The position numbers and the translations under genes were made by a program. This document shows, in pieces, positions 24,676 through 33,008 of a stretch of 64,000 nucleotides of DNA. The stretch covers positions 1 to 64,000 of the forward strand of contig JAKLJP010000033.1 of assembly GCA_023151115.1 (NCBI GenBank), read 5' to 3'. The notes beneath the pieces were generated by a model, which saw nothing but the letters and a program-made list of their open reading frames with translations, was not told the origin of the DNA and searched no databases. This DNA is from Anaerolineae bacterium (GTDB lineage: Bacteria > Chloroflexota > Anaerolineae > 4572-78 > J111). How positions within the stretch are numbered: the first letter of the stretch is position 1; every line of letters begins with the position of its first letter.

Positions 24676-27036
24676 ATGCTTGTTAAAGAAACCATGACCG
24701 AAAAAACACTCGACCTCATTGGGGCCAGCGTGCCGCGCCTCGACAGCTATGAAAAAGTGACCGGCGCGGCCCAGTTCACCGATGATTTGCAGTTTGGGCC
24801 GGGGCTGCTGTATGCTCGTATCAAACGCAGTCCCCACCCCCACGCCCTGATTAAATCTATTGACCTCAGCCAGGCCAAAGCGTTGCCGGGGGTCAAGGCC
24901 GTTGTCACCGGCGAGGATTTCCCCGGTTTTATTGGCCTGTATCTGAAAGATCGCTACATATTTGCCCGCGACCGTGTCCGCTACGTCGGCGAGGCGGTGG
25001 CCGGGGTGGCCGCCATCAGCGAAGCGGTGGCCGAAAAGGCCGTCGAATTGATCAAGATAGAGTATGAACTGCTGGAGCCGGTGCTCGACCCCGAATTTGG
25101 GGCCAGCCCCGCAGCGCCGCTCATTCACCCCGATTTGGGCAGTTACGAAGTTGTACCTTTCATCTTTCCCCGGCCCGGCACCAACATTTCCAACCACTTC
25201 AAAATCCGCAAGGGCGACCCCGACAGCGCCTGGTCTCAATGCGCCGCCATCGTTGAGCGCAAGTATCACATCCCGCACGTGCAGCATGTCCCCCTCGAAC
25301 CGCACGTGGCGGTAGCCAAAATGGACGAGCAGGGCAAGATTACCCTGTGGAGTAGTTCCCAATCGCCGTTTGCCCAGCGCAACCTCATTGCCAAATCGTT
25401 GGGTATTTCTCAAAGCGACATACGTGTTATCGCCCCGTATGTGGGCGGCGGCTTTGGCTGTAAGGCCGGGGTCAGCATGGAGGCCCTGGCTGTAGCCATT
25501 GCTATGAAAACCAAAGGCAGGCCGGTCAAGCTTTTGCTGACCCGCGAAGAGGAATTTTATACCGCTTTTGTCCGGCAGGGGTTAGTTTCAAAAATCAAGA
25601 TTGGCTGTGACGCCCAGGGTAAATTATTAGCCATGGAAAACACCATGTACTGGGATGGCGGCGCTTCGACCGAGTATGGGGTCAATATCACCCGCGCCGG
25701 CGGCTACAGCAGCAGTGGCCCCTATGAAATTCCTAACGTCAAAACCGACAGCATGTGCGTCTACACCAATCATCCGGTCGGAGGGGCCATGCGCGGTTTT
25801 GGCATGCCGGAACTTCACGCCGGGTTGGAACAGTGTATTGACGAACTGGCCCGCGAAATCAAGCTGGACCCGGTCGAGTTTCGCCGGATCAACTGCCTCA
25901 AAACGGGCAGTATTGTCGTCACCGGCAGCAAGATGCACCCGACTGGCCTGCCGGAGTGCATTGATAAAGTCGCCGAAGCGATTCGCTGGGAGCACAAAGC
26001 GCCGGCCAGTTCACCCACCAAACGGCGCGGTAAGGGCATTGCCCTCATGTGGAAAGCGCCGGCCATGCCGCCGAACCCCGGCTCCAGCGCCGTCATCGAA
26101 TTGAACGAGGACGGCACGGTGACGCTGGCCGTCGGCGGGCAGGAGATTGGGCAGGGAACCTTCACCGTGATGGCCCAGATGGCCGCGGCCACTCTCGGCG
26201 TGCCCTATGAGTGGATTCGGATTGCCGGACCGGTAGACACCCAATACAGTCCCTATGAATGGCAAACCGTCGCCAGCCGTTTGACCTGGAGCATGGGCAA
26301 TGCCGTAGTCAACGCCGCCCGCGATGCCCGCGAGCAGATTCTCAACGTGGTGGCCGAGGCCTGGAATGAGCAGCCTGAAGATTTGGACATCATCAACGGC
26401 GAGGTTGTTTCCTTTAAAAGTGAAGAAACTATCTCGCTTAAAGATATTGTGATTTATGGTCTGCCCAAACCCAACGCCAGCGGCTGGATCGGCGGGCCGA
26501 TTGTAGGCCGGGGCAATTTTATGCCCACTTATGTGACCGGCCTGGATTTTGAAACCGGCCAGGGTGAGCGGGCTGTGGTTCACTACACTACCGGCGCTCA
26601 GGCGGTCGAACTGGAAGTAGACCTGGAGACCGGCAAAATCGAAATTCTGCGAGCGGCGGCGGCATTTGATTTGGGAAAAGCCATCAACCCGGAGTTAGCC
26701 AAAGCCCAGGTCGAAGGCGGTTTTGTCCAGGGGATGAGCACAGCCTTGTTTGAAGGTTTGCAATTTAAGGCCGGGGTGCTGCAAAACCCAAGCTTTGTGG
26801 ATTATCGCATTGCCACCAGCGCCGATGCGCCGCCCCACATTGACTCCATTCTGGTCGAAGTGCCGCAGGATGACGGCCCCTTTGGGGCGCGCGGCGTCGG
26901 CGAGCATCCCATGGTACCCACCATCCCGGCCATCGCCAACGCTATCTACGATGCCATTGGCATACGAGTGGGTTCACCCCCCTTCACCGCCGAAAAAGTT
27001 TATCTGGCCATGGTTGAGGCAGGGCTTGTCAAATAA
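24676..27036 (+). CDS. xanthine dehydrogenase family molybdopterin-binding subunit
   Basis: A 786-aa large chain with an aldehyde-oxidase/xanthine-dehydrogenase a/b hammerhead then Mo-binding domains. Moco motifs are GGGFGCKAG, GGAMRGFGMPE, and the base Glu743 in GARGVGEHPM. The carbon-monoxide dehydrogenase active loop (AYRCSFR) is absent, so a hydroxylase for purines, aldehydes or N-heterocycles is likelier. GGAG just before ATG 24676 favours it over ATG 24664. A hairpin terminator follows. Confidence 0.9.
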   Translation: MLVKETMTEKTLDLIGASVPRLDSYEKVTGAAQFTDDLQFGPGLLYARIKRSPHPHALIKSIDLSQAKALPGVKAVVTGEDFPGFIGLYLKDRYIFARDRVRYVGEAVAGVAAISEAVAEKAVELIKIEYELLEPVLDPEFGASPAAPLIHPDLGSYEVVPFIFPRPGTNISNHFKIRKGDPDSAWSQCAAIVERKYHIPHVQHVPLEPHVAVAKMDEQGKITLWSSSQSPFAQRNLIAKSLGISQSDIRVIAPYVGGGFGCKAGVSMEALAVAIAMKTKGRPVKLLLTREEEFYTAFVRQGLVSKIKIGCDAQGKLLAMENTMYWDGGASTEYGVNITRAGGYSSSGPYEIPNVKTDSMCVYTNHPVGGAMRGFGMPELHAGLEQCIDELAREIKLDPVEFRRINCLKTGSIVVTGSKMHPTGLPECIDKVAEAIRWEHKAPASSPTKRRGKGIALMWKAPAMPPNPGSSAVIELNEDGTVTLAVGGQEIGQGTFTVMAQMAAATLGVPYEWIRIAGPVDTQYSPYEWQTVASRLTWSMGNAVVNAARDAREQILNVVAEAWNEQPEDLDIINGEVVSFKSEETISLKDIVIYGLPKPNASGWIGGPIVGRGNFMPTYVTGLDFETGQGERAVVHYTTGAQAVELEVDLETGKIEILRAAAAFDLGKAINPELAKAQVEGGFVQGMSTALFEGLQFKAGVLQNPSFVDYRIATSADAPPHIDSILVEVPQDDGPFGARGVGEHPMVPTIPAIANAIYDAIGIRVGSPPFTAEKVYLAMVEAGLVK

Positions 27037-27063
27037 AGATAATTTGGTTGACTCGGTCAACAA

Positions 27064-27090
27064 TGAGCACGTATCAAAGATACGTGCTCA
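27064..27090 (+). terminator. hairpin after the molybdoenzyme operon
   Basis: A perfect 12-bp stem TGAGCACGTATC/GATACGTGCTCA with a 3-nt loop is followed by TTTCCTT, 27 nt past the stop. The T run is weak. Confidence 0.6.
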
Positions 27091-27121
27091 TTTCCTTAAT
27101 AATATGGATACGCCCTCGATA

Positions 27122-27185
27122 ATGACATCTATCTTCGATGCTTGTGACATTTATCACTATTATTTTCCCCGGAATGTGTTAACCT
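27122..27185 (+). promoter_or_regulatory. two-site CRP/FNR-like class II promoter upstream of DUF1269 gene
   Basis: ATGA-CATCTA-TCTT (27122-27135, weak) and GTGA-CATTTA-TCAC (27144-27157) lie 22 bp apart. TAACCT (27180-27185) follows the TCACT by 21 nt. The sequence between site and hexamer contains CGGAA, as at the permease promoter. The remaining 200 nt to the gene show no clear element. Confidence 0.62.
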
Positions 27186-27393
27186 GTAAAAATAAAGCAA
27201 CAGTTTTAAGCACGACGAAGTGGAATTAGACAAGTTCGATACTCTCCATCCTCCTGATTTTGGGCTAATCCCACTTTCCAAAATGGGGGATTTTTACTTC
27301 TGATTTGCAAGACCCGGTAGCCTCGCCGGCAAAGATGCTGCGGCTTCACAGGTTAAAAGTAAAATTTCATAGCAGTTTGAGGAGGTATATTTC

Positions 27394-28866
27394 ATGAGCA
27401 ATTCAACAGAACTGCTGGTTTTGGCCTTTCCTGAGGAGGGTACCGCTCAAAAAGCGATGCAGGCTCTACAGCATCTTGTGGAGGAGGGCCAGGTCTCGCT
27501 GCGTAATGCGGCTGTGTTGGTAAAAAATAAGGAAGGCCGCATCTCCGCCAAAGAGATGGGAGATATTGGTCTAAAACAGGGCGCTCTGTTCGGGGCCATT
27601 GTGGGCGGGTTGATTGGCCTGGTTGGCGGGCCGGTCGGAGCGGTGGTGGGGGCCGTAGCGGGGGCCACCACCGGCGGCGTAGCGGCCCATGCGATTGACC
27701 TCGGTTTTCCTGATGATTATTTGACCGACTTGCAAGCCAGCCTTCAGCCGGGTAGTTCAGCCCTGATTGTACTGGCTGAGAAGCTCTGGATTGATAAGAT
27801 TATTCAAGGTTTGGCCCAATTCGATGGGCATATCATCCGGCATGTCCTAAAGGAAGATTTGGCCGCCCATCTGGCCGCAGTTGGAGTAATTCAGAACGAC
27901 ACAGCCGACGCAGCAATGCTGCCCGCTCAACTGGAGGAACAAATTGCTACGTGGCAGGTCGAGCTTGAACGCTTAAAACTTAAGGAAAAAGACAGTGGGG
28001 GGAGAACGCCCAAGGAAATCAGAGACCAGATGGTGAACTTGCGCACCAAACTACGCCGGACGCAAGAGAAATTACACCGCCTCTGGAACACCGAAATCCA
28101 GGCCTGCACTGAGAAAATTAAAACACTGCAACTTAAAGCCGAAACAGCGCCCGCCACGTCTCAGGCGGAGATTCTGGCTGAGTTGGAAGACACTCGGGCC
28201 TACCGGCGTGAAATAAGGGACAAATTATACCGGCAAATCGAAGCTAACCTGACCGGATTGCAAGCTGAAATTGACGAACTCAAAGCCCGAGTCATAGAGA
28301 TCAAGCCGGCCAACACAGGGCCGGTTGACTCACGGATAGCAGCCCTAAAGCGATTTGTCGGTCCTATGGACGAACCAACCTTACCAACGGGTGAAACAGA
28401 GGCGGCTGAACGACTGGCCGTCTTGCAAGCCAGGGTAGCCGCTGCCGAGGCGGAGTTAGAAACCCAGCGTGAATTACAAATTGAAGCCTGGCAAGAGGCG
28501 AGCAAAGATTTACAGGCTTATGCGGAAATTCCCGGCGTTATTGATAAAGCAGCCGTAGAAGAGCGGATCCGGGTTCTGCAAGATCAATTAGCGGCAGCAA
28601 AAGCTACCCTTAAAACTCAGCTTGAGACTCAAGTGGCTGCCTGGGATGCTGAAATCAAACAATTGCAAGCTCAGTTAGCAACAGTGGGGGCGGCTGAACG
28701 AGCCAAAACAAACGAGCAAATTGCGGCGCTACGAGCGCAGATAGAAATGCTGCAAATCAAAGCGGAAACTGCCGGAGCGGCCGAGCGCATCAATTTAAAC
28801 ACCCGGATAGCTATATTACAGGATAAAGTTGCTAAAGCTCAGGCTAAACTGAAAGCGCTGAATTAA
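27394..28866 (+). CDS. DUF1269-like protein with glycine-zipper and long coiled coil
   Basis: The 490-aa product has residues 1-165 like DUF1269: an alpha-beta start (LLVLAFPEEGTAQKAM), a glycine-zipper membrane-active segment (GALFGAIVGGLIGLVGG, about 63-100) and an alpha-beta end. From about 175 on, it is almost all heptad coiled coil, rich in Glu, Lys, Ala and Gln, which ordinary DUF1269 proteins lack. GAGGAGG precedes the ATG. It is led by a CRP/FNR-like promoter and followed by terC. DUF1269 proteins are often linked to stress; the function here is unknown. Confidence 0.75.
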   Translation: MSNSTELLVLAFPEEGTAQKAMQALQHLVEEGQVSLRNAAVLVKNKEGRISAKEMGDIGLKQGALFGAIVGGLIGLVGGPVGAVVGAVAGATTGGVAAHAIDLGFPDDYLTDLQASLQPGSSALIVLAEKLWIDKIIQGLAQFDGHIIRHVLKEDLAAHLAAVGVIQNDTADAAMLPAQLEEQIATWQVELERLKLKEKDSGGRTPKEIRDQMVNLRTKLRRTQEKLHRLWNTEIQACTEKIKTLQLKAETAPATSQAEILAELEDTRAYRREIRDKLYRQIEANLTGLQAEIDELKARVIEIKPANTGPVDSRIAALKRFVGPMDEPTLPTGETEAAERLAVLQARVAAAEAELETQRELQIEAWQEASKDLQAYAEIPGVIDKAAVEERIRVLQDQLAAAKATLKTQLETQVAAWDAEIKQLQAQLATVGAAERAKTNEQIAALRAQIEMLQIKAETAGAAERINLNTRIAILQDKVAKAQAKLKALN

Positions 28867-28928
28867 TGGCTTTTGCGGACCAATTTGGACACCTCAGCTA
28901 ACCAAACCATTAAAGAAGGAGACAACTC

Positions 28929-29906
28929 ATGGAACATCCTGCGCACGCCACAGATGCCATTGGGTTAATTACAATTATCATCCAGTTGATTTTCTTAGAG
29001 GGTATTCTCTCCATAGATAATGCCGCCGTTTTAGGGGCGATGGTCTCAGTCCTGCCCAGCGATAAGTCCGTGCCTTATCCTGGCCCATTAAAATTTTTAC
29101 TACCTTTTACCAACCGCTACCTGGGTATGCAGCAGTCGGCGGCCCTCAAGGTGGGACTGCTGGGCGCTTATTTAGGCCGGGGGTTGATGCTGGTGATGGC
29201 CGCTTGGGTTATTGCTAACCCGTTCCTGAAAGTATTGGGGGCGGCTTACTTGATCAAACTGGCCTTTGAGAATCTGGCCAAAAATATCAGCAATGAGAAA
29301 GAAAATGAAGTAGACGAGGTTGAAGGGTTTAGCCGCAAGGTGGGCGTTAGCTTCTGGGCCGTTGTTTTAAACTTAGAGTTAGCCGACCTGGCCTTTAGTT
29401 TGGATAACGTGGTGGCGGCAGTAGCCTTATCTGACCAATTATGGGTCGTCATGGTAGGCGTGGCCTTAGGCATCATCACCATGCGCTTTGCCGCGACCGT
29501 TTTTACCTGGATGATCCAGCGCGAACCCATTCTGGAGCAAGCCGCTTATATTATTGTGCTCAACATTGGGGTTGAGTTATTAATTGCCGAATTTTTCGAG
29601 GTTCATATTGCCGCCTGGGAGAAATTTGCAGTTTCGTTCATCACCCTGCTCTTATGTATCGCCTATGCCCGCATCCCGGCCTTACAGATACTCCGGTCCG
29701 GATTGCATTGGCTGGCCGAGGGGATGGGCCATGTTAATGAATTAGTAGAGTGGTTGTTTCATCCCGTTGTCGTTATATTTAAGCTCGTTTTTAGAGGGGT
29801 ACAGGTTCTCTTTTTTAAGGGCAAAGGCGGGGAAACCACAGCCATCGAAGATGCGCTACCTGTTAATTCCACCGAGCCTATCGCTCAACTCAAAAGCGTG
29901 AAATAG
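28929..29906 (+). CDS. TerC family integral membrane protein
   Basis: The 325-aa product has about eight spans. The TerC acidic membrane motifs are present: FLEGILSIDNAAVLG near the start and LELADLAFSLDNVVAAV in the middle. Members export or handle metal ions such as Mn2+, or take part in tellurite resistance. It lies 62 nt after the DUF1269 gene with GAAGGAG before the ATG; BioY follows 36 nt later. Confidence 0.9.
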   Translation: MEHPAHATDAIGLITIIIQLIFLEGILSIDNAAVLGAMVSVLPSDKSVPYPGPLKFLLPFTNRYLGMQQSAALKVGLLGAYLGRGLMLVMAAWVIANPFLKVLGAAYLIKLAFENLAKNISNEKENEVDEVEGFSRKVGVSFWAVVLNLELADLAFSLDNVVAAVALSDQLWVVMVGVALGIITMRFAATVFTWMIQREPILEQAAYIIVLNIGVELLIAEFFEVHIAAWEKFAVSFITLLLCIAYARIPALQILRSGLHWLAEGMGHVNELVEWLFHPVVVIFKLVFRGVQVLFFKGKGGETTAIEDALPVNSTEPIAQLKSVK

Positions 29907-29942
29907 ATTTTTTAATACCTCCCCAAGAAAGGTTCAAAAACT

Positions 29943-30515
29943 ATGAATAACAGTACCAACTTCAAAACTTTGTCCTCCCAGCTGGACAAAACACTTTGGC
30001 TAAAGCTCGCGGTCATCGTTGTTTTTGCGGCTATTACCGCGCTGACAGCCCGGATTACTATTCCTTTGCCATTCACCCCCGTACCGGTCACACTGCAAAC
30101 CCTTGCAGTTGTCTTGGCCGGACTAGTATTGGGCTCACGCAACGGCGCGTGGGCTCAACTGGTCTACCTGGGCTTGATTGCCGCCGGTTTGCCCCTCGAC
30201 GCTAAAGGTATCGGTCCGGCGGCCTTTTTTGGCCCAACCGCCGGCTATTTGATCGGTTTTGTGCCGGCTGCTTTTGTGGCCGGCTGGTTAGCCGAGCGGT
30301 TCTCTGCCCGAAGCTGGTGGGGTAATTTCCTGGCAGGCATCGCCGGGATGCTGGTTATCTACCTGGTCGGGGCCGGATGGCTGGGCCTGATGCTGGGTAG
30401 TATGGAAAAGGCCTGGCTGGGAGGCGTCGCGCCCTTTATCCTGATTGACCTGGGTAAAGCGGTGATCGCCGCCAGCGTGGCCGAAAGTGGCAAATTCTTT
30501 TTCTTGAGACAATAA
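29943..30515 (+). CDS. bioY: biotin transporter BioY (ECF S component)
   Basis: The 190-aa protein has about six spans and the BioY phrases ITIPLPFTPVPVTLQTLAVVLAG and GAWAQLVYLGLIAAGLPL, with GPTAGYLIGFV following. It imports biotin, alone or with ECF A and T partners that are not encoded here. The decarboxylase operon downstream includes a biotinylated subunit, so biotin supply and use are encoded together. Confidence 0.95.
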   Translation: MNNSTNFKTLSSQLDKTLWLKLAVIVVFAAITALTARITIPLPFTPVPVTLQTLAVVLAGLVLGSRNGAWAQLVYLGLIAAGLPLDAKGIGPAAFFGPTAGYLIGFVPAAFVAGWLAERFSARSWWGNFLAGIAGMLVIYLVGAGWLGLMLGSMEKAWLGGVAPFILIDLGKAVIAASVAESGKFFFLRQ

Positions 30516-30531
30516 AAAGGGGGAACTTATC

Positions 30532-32130
30532 ATGACAGCACAAGGAAAGGTAGCCGAAATGCCTGCCGCAGCGGTTATGAACGGCCACGCGGCGCTCATT
30601 ACCGAATTACAAGAGTATCGCCAAAAAATTGTGCAGGGTGGGGGGCCGGAGCGTGTGAAGGCGCAGCATGACAAGGGCAAACTCACCGCCCGCGAGCGCA
30701 TCGCCCGCCTGCTCGACGAAGGCACCTTTCGGGAAATTGGCGCGTACCGGGTGCAGCGCCATACCGATTTTGGCCTTGACAAAGAAAATCACCCCGGCGA
30801 TGCGGTGGTGACCGGCTTTGGCAAAATTGATGGCCGGCGGGTTTGTGTCTTTTCTCAAGACTTCACCATTCTGGGCGGCTCATTCTCAGAAGCCGTCGGC
30901 CAGAAAGTGGCCCAAATTATGGATTTGGCTATGGAAGCGGGCGTGCCGGTCATCGGTCTAAATGACTCCGGTGGGGCGCGTATCCAGGAAGGCGTTTACA
31001 GTCTGGGCGCGTACGGGGAGCTTTTCTGGCGCAATACCCAGGCCAGCGGCGTCGTACCCCAGATCAGCGTTATTCTGGGGCCGTGCGCCGGGGGCGCCGT
31101 CTACTCCCCTGCCCTGACCGATTTTATCCTTATGACCAAAGGCACCAGCCAGATGTTTATCACCGGGCCGGAAGTTATTAAAGCAGTCACCGGGGAAGAG
31201 GTTGATATGGAAACCCTGGGTGGAGCCATGGCCCACGCCGCCGTCAGCGGTGTGGCTCATTTTGTGAGCGACGATGAGGATCAAACCATTGCCCTGACCC
31301 GCAACCTCCTCAGCTACCTGCCGCTCAACAGCCTGGAGCCGCCTCCGGCCATCGAGCCGAGCGATAATCCCTGGCGCATGGAGACGCTGCTTGATACCAT
31401 TGTGCCGACTAATCCTAACGAAGCCTACGATATGAAGGCGGTCATCAACGCTATATTTGATCTGGACAGTTTTTTGGAGGTCCAGGAATATTTTGCCCAA
31501 AACGCCATTGTCGGTTTTGCCCGTCTGCACGGTCAGGTGGTGGGGGTGGTAGCTCAACAACCCATGATTATGGCCGGAGTCATTGATATTGACGCTTCGG
31601 ACAAAATCGCCCGCTTCATCCGCTTCTGTGATGCCTTCAATATCCCCCTCATTACCTTTGTCGACTCGCCCGGTTATATGCCCGGCGTCCACCAGGAGCA
31701 CGGGGGCATTATTCGGCACGGGGCTAAAATTGTCTATGCCTATTCCGAAGCAACAGTACCAAAAATCACGGTCATCCCGCGCAAGGCTTATGGCGGGGCT
31801 TATGTCGTCATGGCCAGCAAATATATCCGCACCGATCTGGTCTTTGCCTGGCCCACCACCGAAATCGCGGTGATGGGAGCAGAGGGAGCCACCAATATTC
31901 TGTATCGCCGGCAGCTCAAAGAAGCGGCTGATCCGGGGGCGCTGCGGACGGAGTTAGCCAAAGAGTATCGGGATAAGTTTTCCAAGCCTTATAGCGCCGC
32001 CGCAGCCGGGGCGATTGACGATATTCTCATCCCCTCCGAAACCCGGCCGCGCCTGATTGCCGCCCTGGAACTGCTGCGCGACAAACGAGCCTCATCGCTG
32101 CCCAAAAAACATGGCACGATGCCCTTATAA
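30532..32130 (+). CDS. mmdA: acyl-CoA carboxyltransferase (methylmalonyl-CoA decarboxylase alpha / propionyl-CoA carboxylase beta)
   Basis: The 532-aa protein has two crotonase-like carboxyltransferase halves: N-terminal DSGGARIQEGVYSLG and GPCAGGAVYSPALTDF, C-terminal VDSPGYMPGVHQEHGGIIRHG and KAYGGAYVVMASK. Length and motifs fit MmdA/PccB. OadG-like, biotin-carrier and OadB-like genes follow, so the complex is most likely a Na+-pumping methylmalonyl-CoA decarboxylase. No biotin carboxylase is nearby. GGGGG lies before the ATG. Confidence 0.9.
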   Translation: MTAQGKVAEMPAAAVMNGHAALITELQEYRQKIVQGGGPERVKAQHDKGKLTARERIARLLDEGTFREIGAYRVQRHTDFGLDKENHPGDAVVTGFGKIDGRRVCVFSQDFTILGGSFSEAVGQKVAQIMDLAMEAGVPVIGLNDSGGARIQEGVYSLGAYGELFWRNTQASGVVPQISVILGPCAGGAVYSPALTDFILMTKGTSQMFITGPEVIKAVTGEEVDMETLGGAMAHAAVSGVAHFVSDDEDQTIALTRNLLSYLPLNSLEPPPAIEPSDNPWRMETLLDTIVPTNPNEAYDMKAVINAIFDLDSFLEVQEYFAQNAIVGFARLHGQVVGVVAQQPMIMAGVIDIDASDKIARFIRFCDAFNIPLITFVDSPGYMPGVHQEHGGIIRHGAKIVYAYSEATVPKITVIPRKAYGGAYVVMASKYIRTDLVFAWPTTEIAVMGAEGATNILYRRQLKEAADPGALRTELAKEYRDKFSKPYSAAAAGAIDDILIPSETRPRLIAALELLRDKRASSLPKKHGTMPL

Positions 32131-32152
32131 GGAATAGAAAGAGGGTATTACT

Positions 32153-32512
32153 TTGAATAACTTGGGACAAGGCATCGCCATTATGATTATGGGCCTGGGC
32201 ATCACCTTTACCGCCTTGGGCCTATTCATCGGGCTGATCCTGTTGTTGGAATATCTCTTTCCGCCCAAACCAGATGCAGGAGAGGCAGAAGAGGAATTTC
32301 AAACCCGGTCAGCCGTCAGTCATTTGGAACGTGACACCACCGACGAGGAAATCGCCGCCGCCATCGCTATTGCTCTGGCTCACCTCTATTCCTATGAATT
32401 ATGCCGGAGCGACTTGGGGGTTGACCTGGAAAAGGGACACAGCCCCTGGTGGATGGGGGGCCGCTTGAACCAGATTCCTCTGGGCAGCTTATCAATACGA
32501 GGGAGAAATTGA
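32153..32512 (+). CDS. Na+-pump decarboxylase gamma (OadG-like) subunit
   Basis: The 119-aa protein has one N-terminal span (about 8-32), as in OadG/MmdC, then an acidic, helical region (EEIAAAIAIALAHLY) typical of this group. It would anchor the soluble carboxyltransferase to the membrane beta subunit. The best start is a TTG after AGAGGG. The stop overlaps the start context of the next gene by contact (TGAATG spacing of zero), implying coupling. Confidence 0.8.
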   Translation: MNNLGQGIAIMIMGLGITFTALGLFIGLILLLEYLFPPKPDAGEAEEEFQTRSAVSHLERDTTDEEIAAAIAIALAHLYSYELCRSDLGVDLEKGHSPWWMGGRLNQIPLGSLSIRGRN

Positions 32513-32998
32513 ATGATGAATGGGAATGTTTTATCAAGCCGGCGTGTGAAAGTTACTGTGAATGGCAAAGGCTATCTGGTTGAGGTTTTGGGCAGTCTGA
32601 CCAGTTCGCCGGTGACAGTTAATGTTAACGGCCAACCCTATATGGTGGATGTGGAAGCGGCAGAAGTAATTACCAAACCCAGCGACGCGCCGGCCGCGGC
32701 GCTTGATACGGTGGTGCGAGAAACAGCCGCCCCCCCCAAAGCGCCCACCCCGACCGCGCCAGCCGGTCCATCTGTGCCGCACCTTAAAGCGCCGATGCCC
32801 GGCAATATCATCGAAATCAAGACCCAACCCGGCGACCGGGTCAAATATGGTCAGCCTTTGATGACCCTGGAAGCCATGAAGATGAAAAACGCCATCCGCT
32901 CCCCACGGGATGGGGTGGTAGCCACTGTTGAAGTCAGCCAGGGGGAAACCGTGGGCCACGGCCAGATATTGGTTACCTTTCAGGTAGAGGGAGCATAG
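32513..32998 (+). CDS. biotin carboxyl carrier protein of the decarboxylase
   Basis: The 161-aa protein has a poorly conserved N-terminal part, a Pro/Ala-rich linker (about 65-88) and a biotinyl domain. The biotin-accepting Lys123 lies in EAMKMKNAIRSP. It carries CO2 from the carboxyltransferase to the Na+-pumping beta subunit. It directly follows the gamma gene. ATG at 32516 is an equally good start. Confidence 0.92.
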   Translation: MMNGNVLSSRRVKVTVNGKGYLVEVLGSLTSSPVTVNVNGQPYMVDVEAAEVITKPSDAPAAALDTVVRETAAPPKAPTPTAPAGPSVPHLKAPMPGNIIEIKTQPGDRVKYGQPLMTLEAMKMKNAIRSPRDGVVATVEVSQGETVGHGQILVTFQVEGA

Positions 32999-33008
32999 GA
33001 GGCAGATA

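Noticed and set aside
24586..25413. 275-codon minus-strand frame opposite the molybdoenzyme large subunit.
   Set aside because: Antisense of a conserved gene; no start signals and no domain.
27190..27390. Possible riboswitch in the leader of the DUF1269 gene (GACCCGGTAGCCTCGCCGG).
   Set aside because: The stretch recalls parts of the c-di-GMP-I consensus, but the conserved core and the tetraloop receptor could not be placed. The yybP-ykoY (Mn) motif expected near TerC is also absent.
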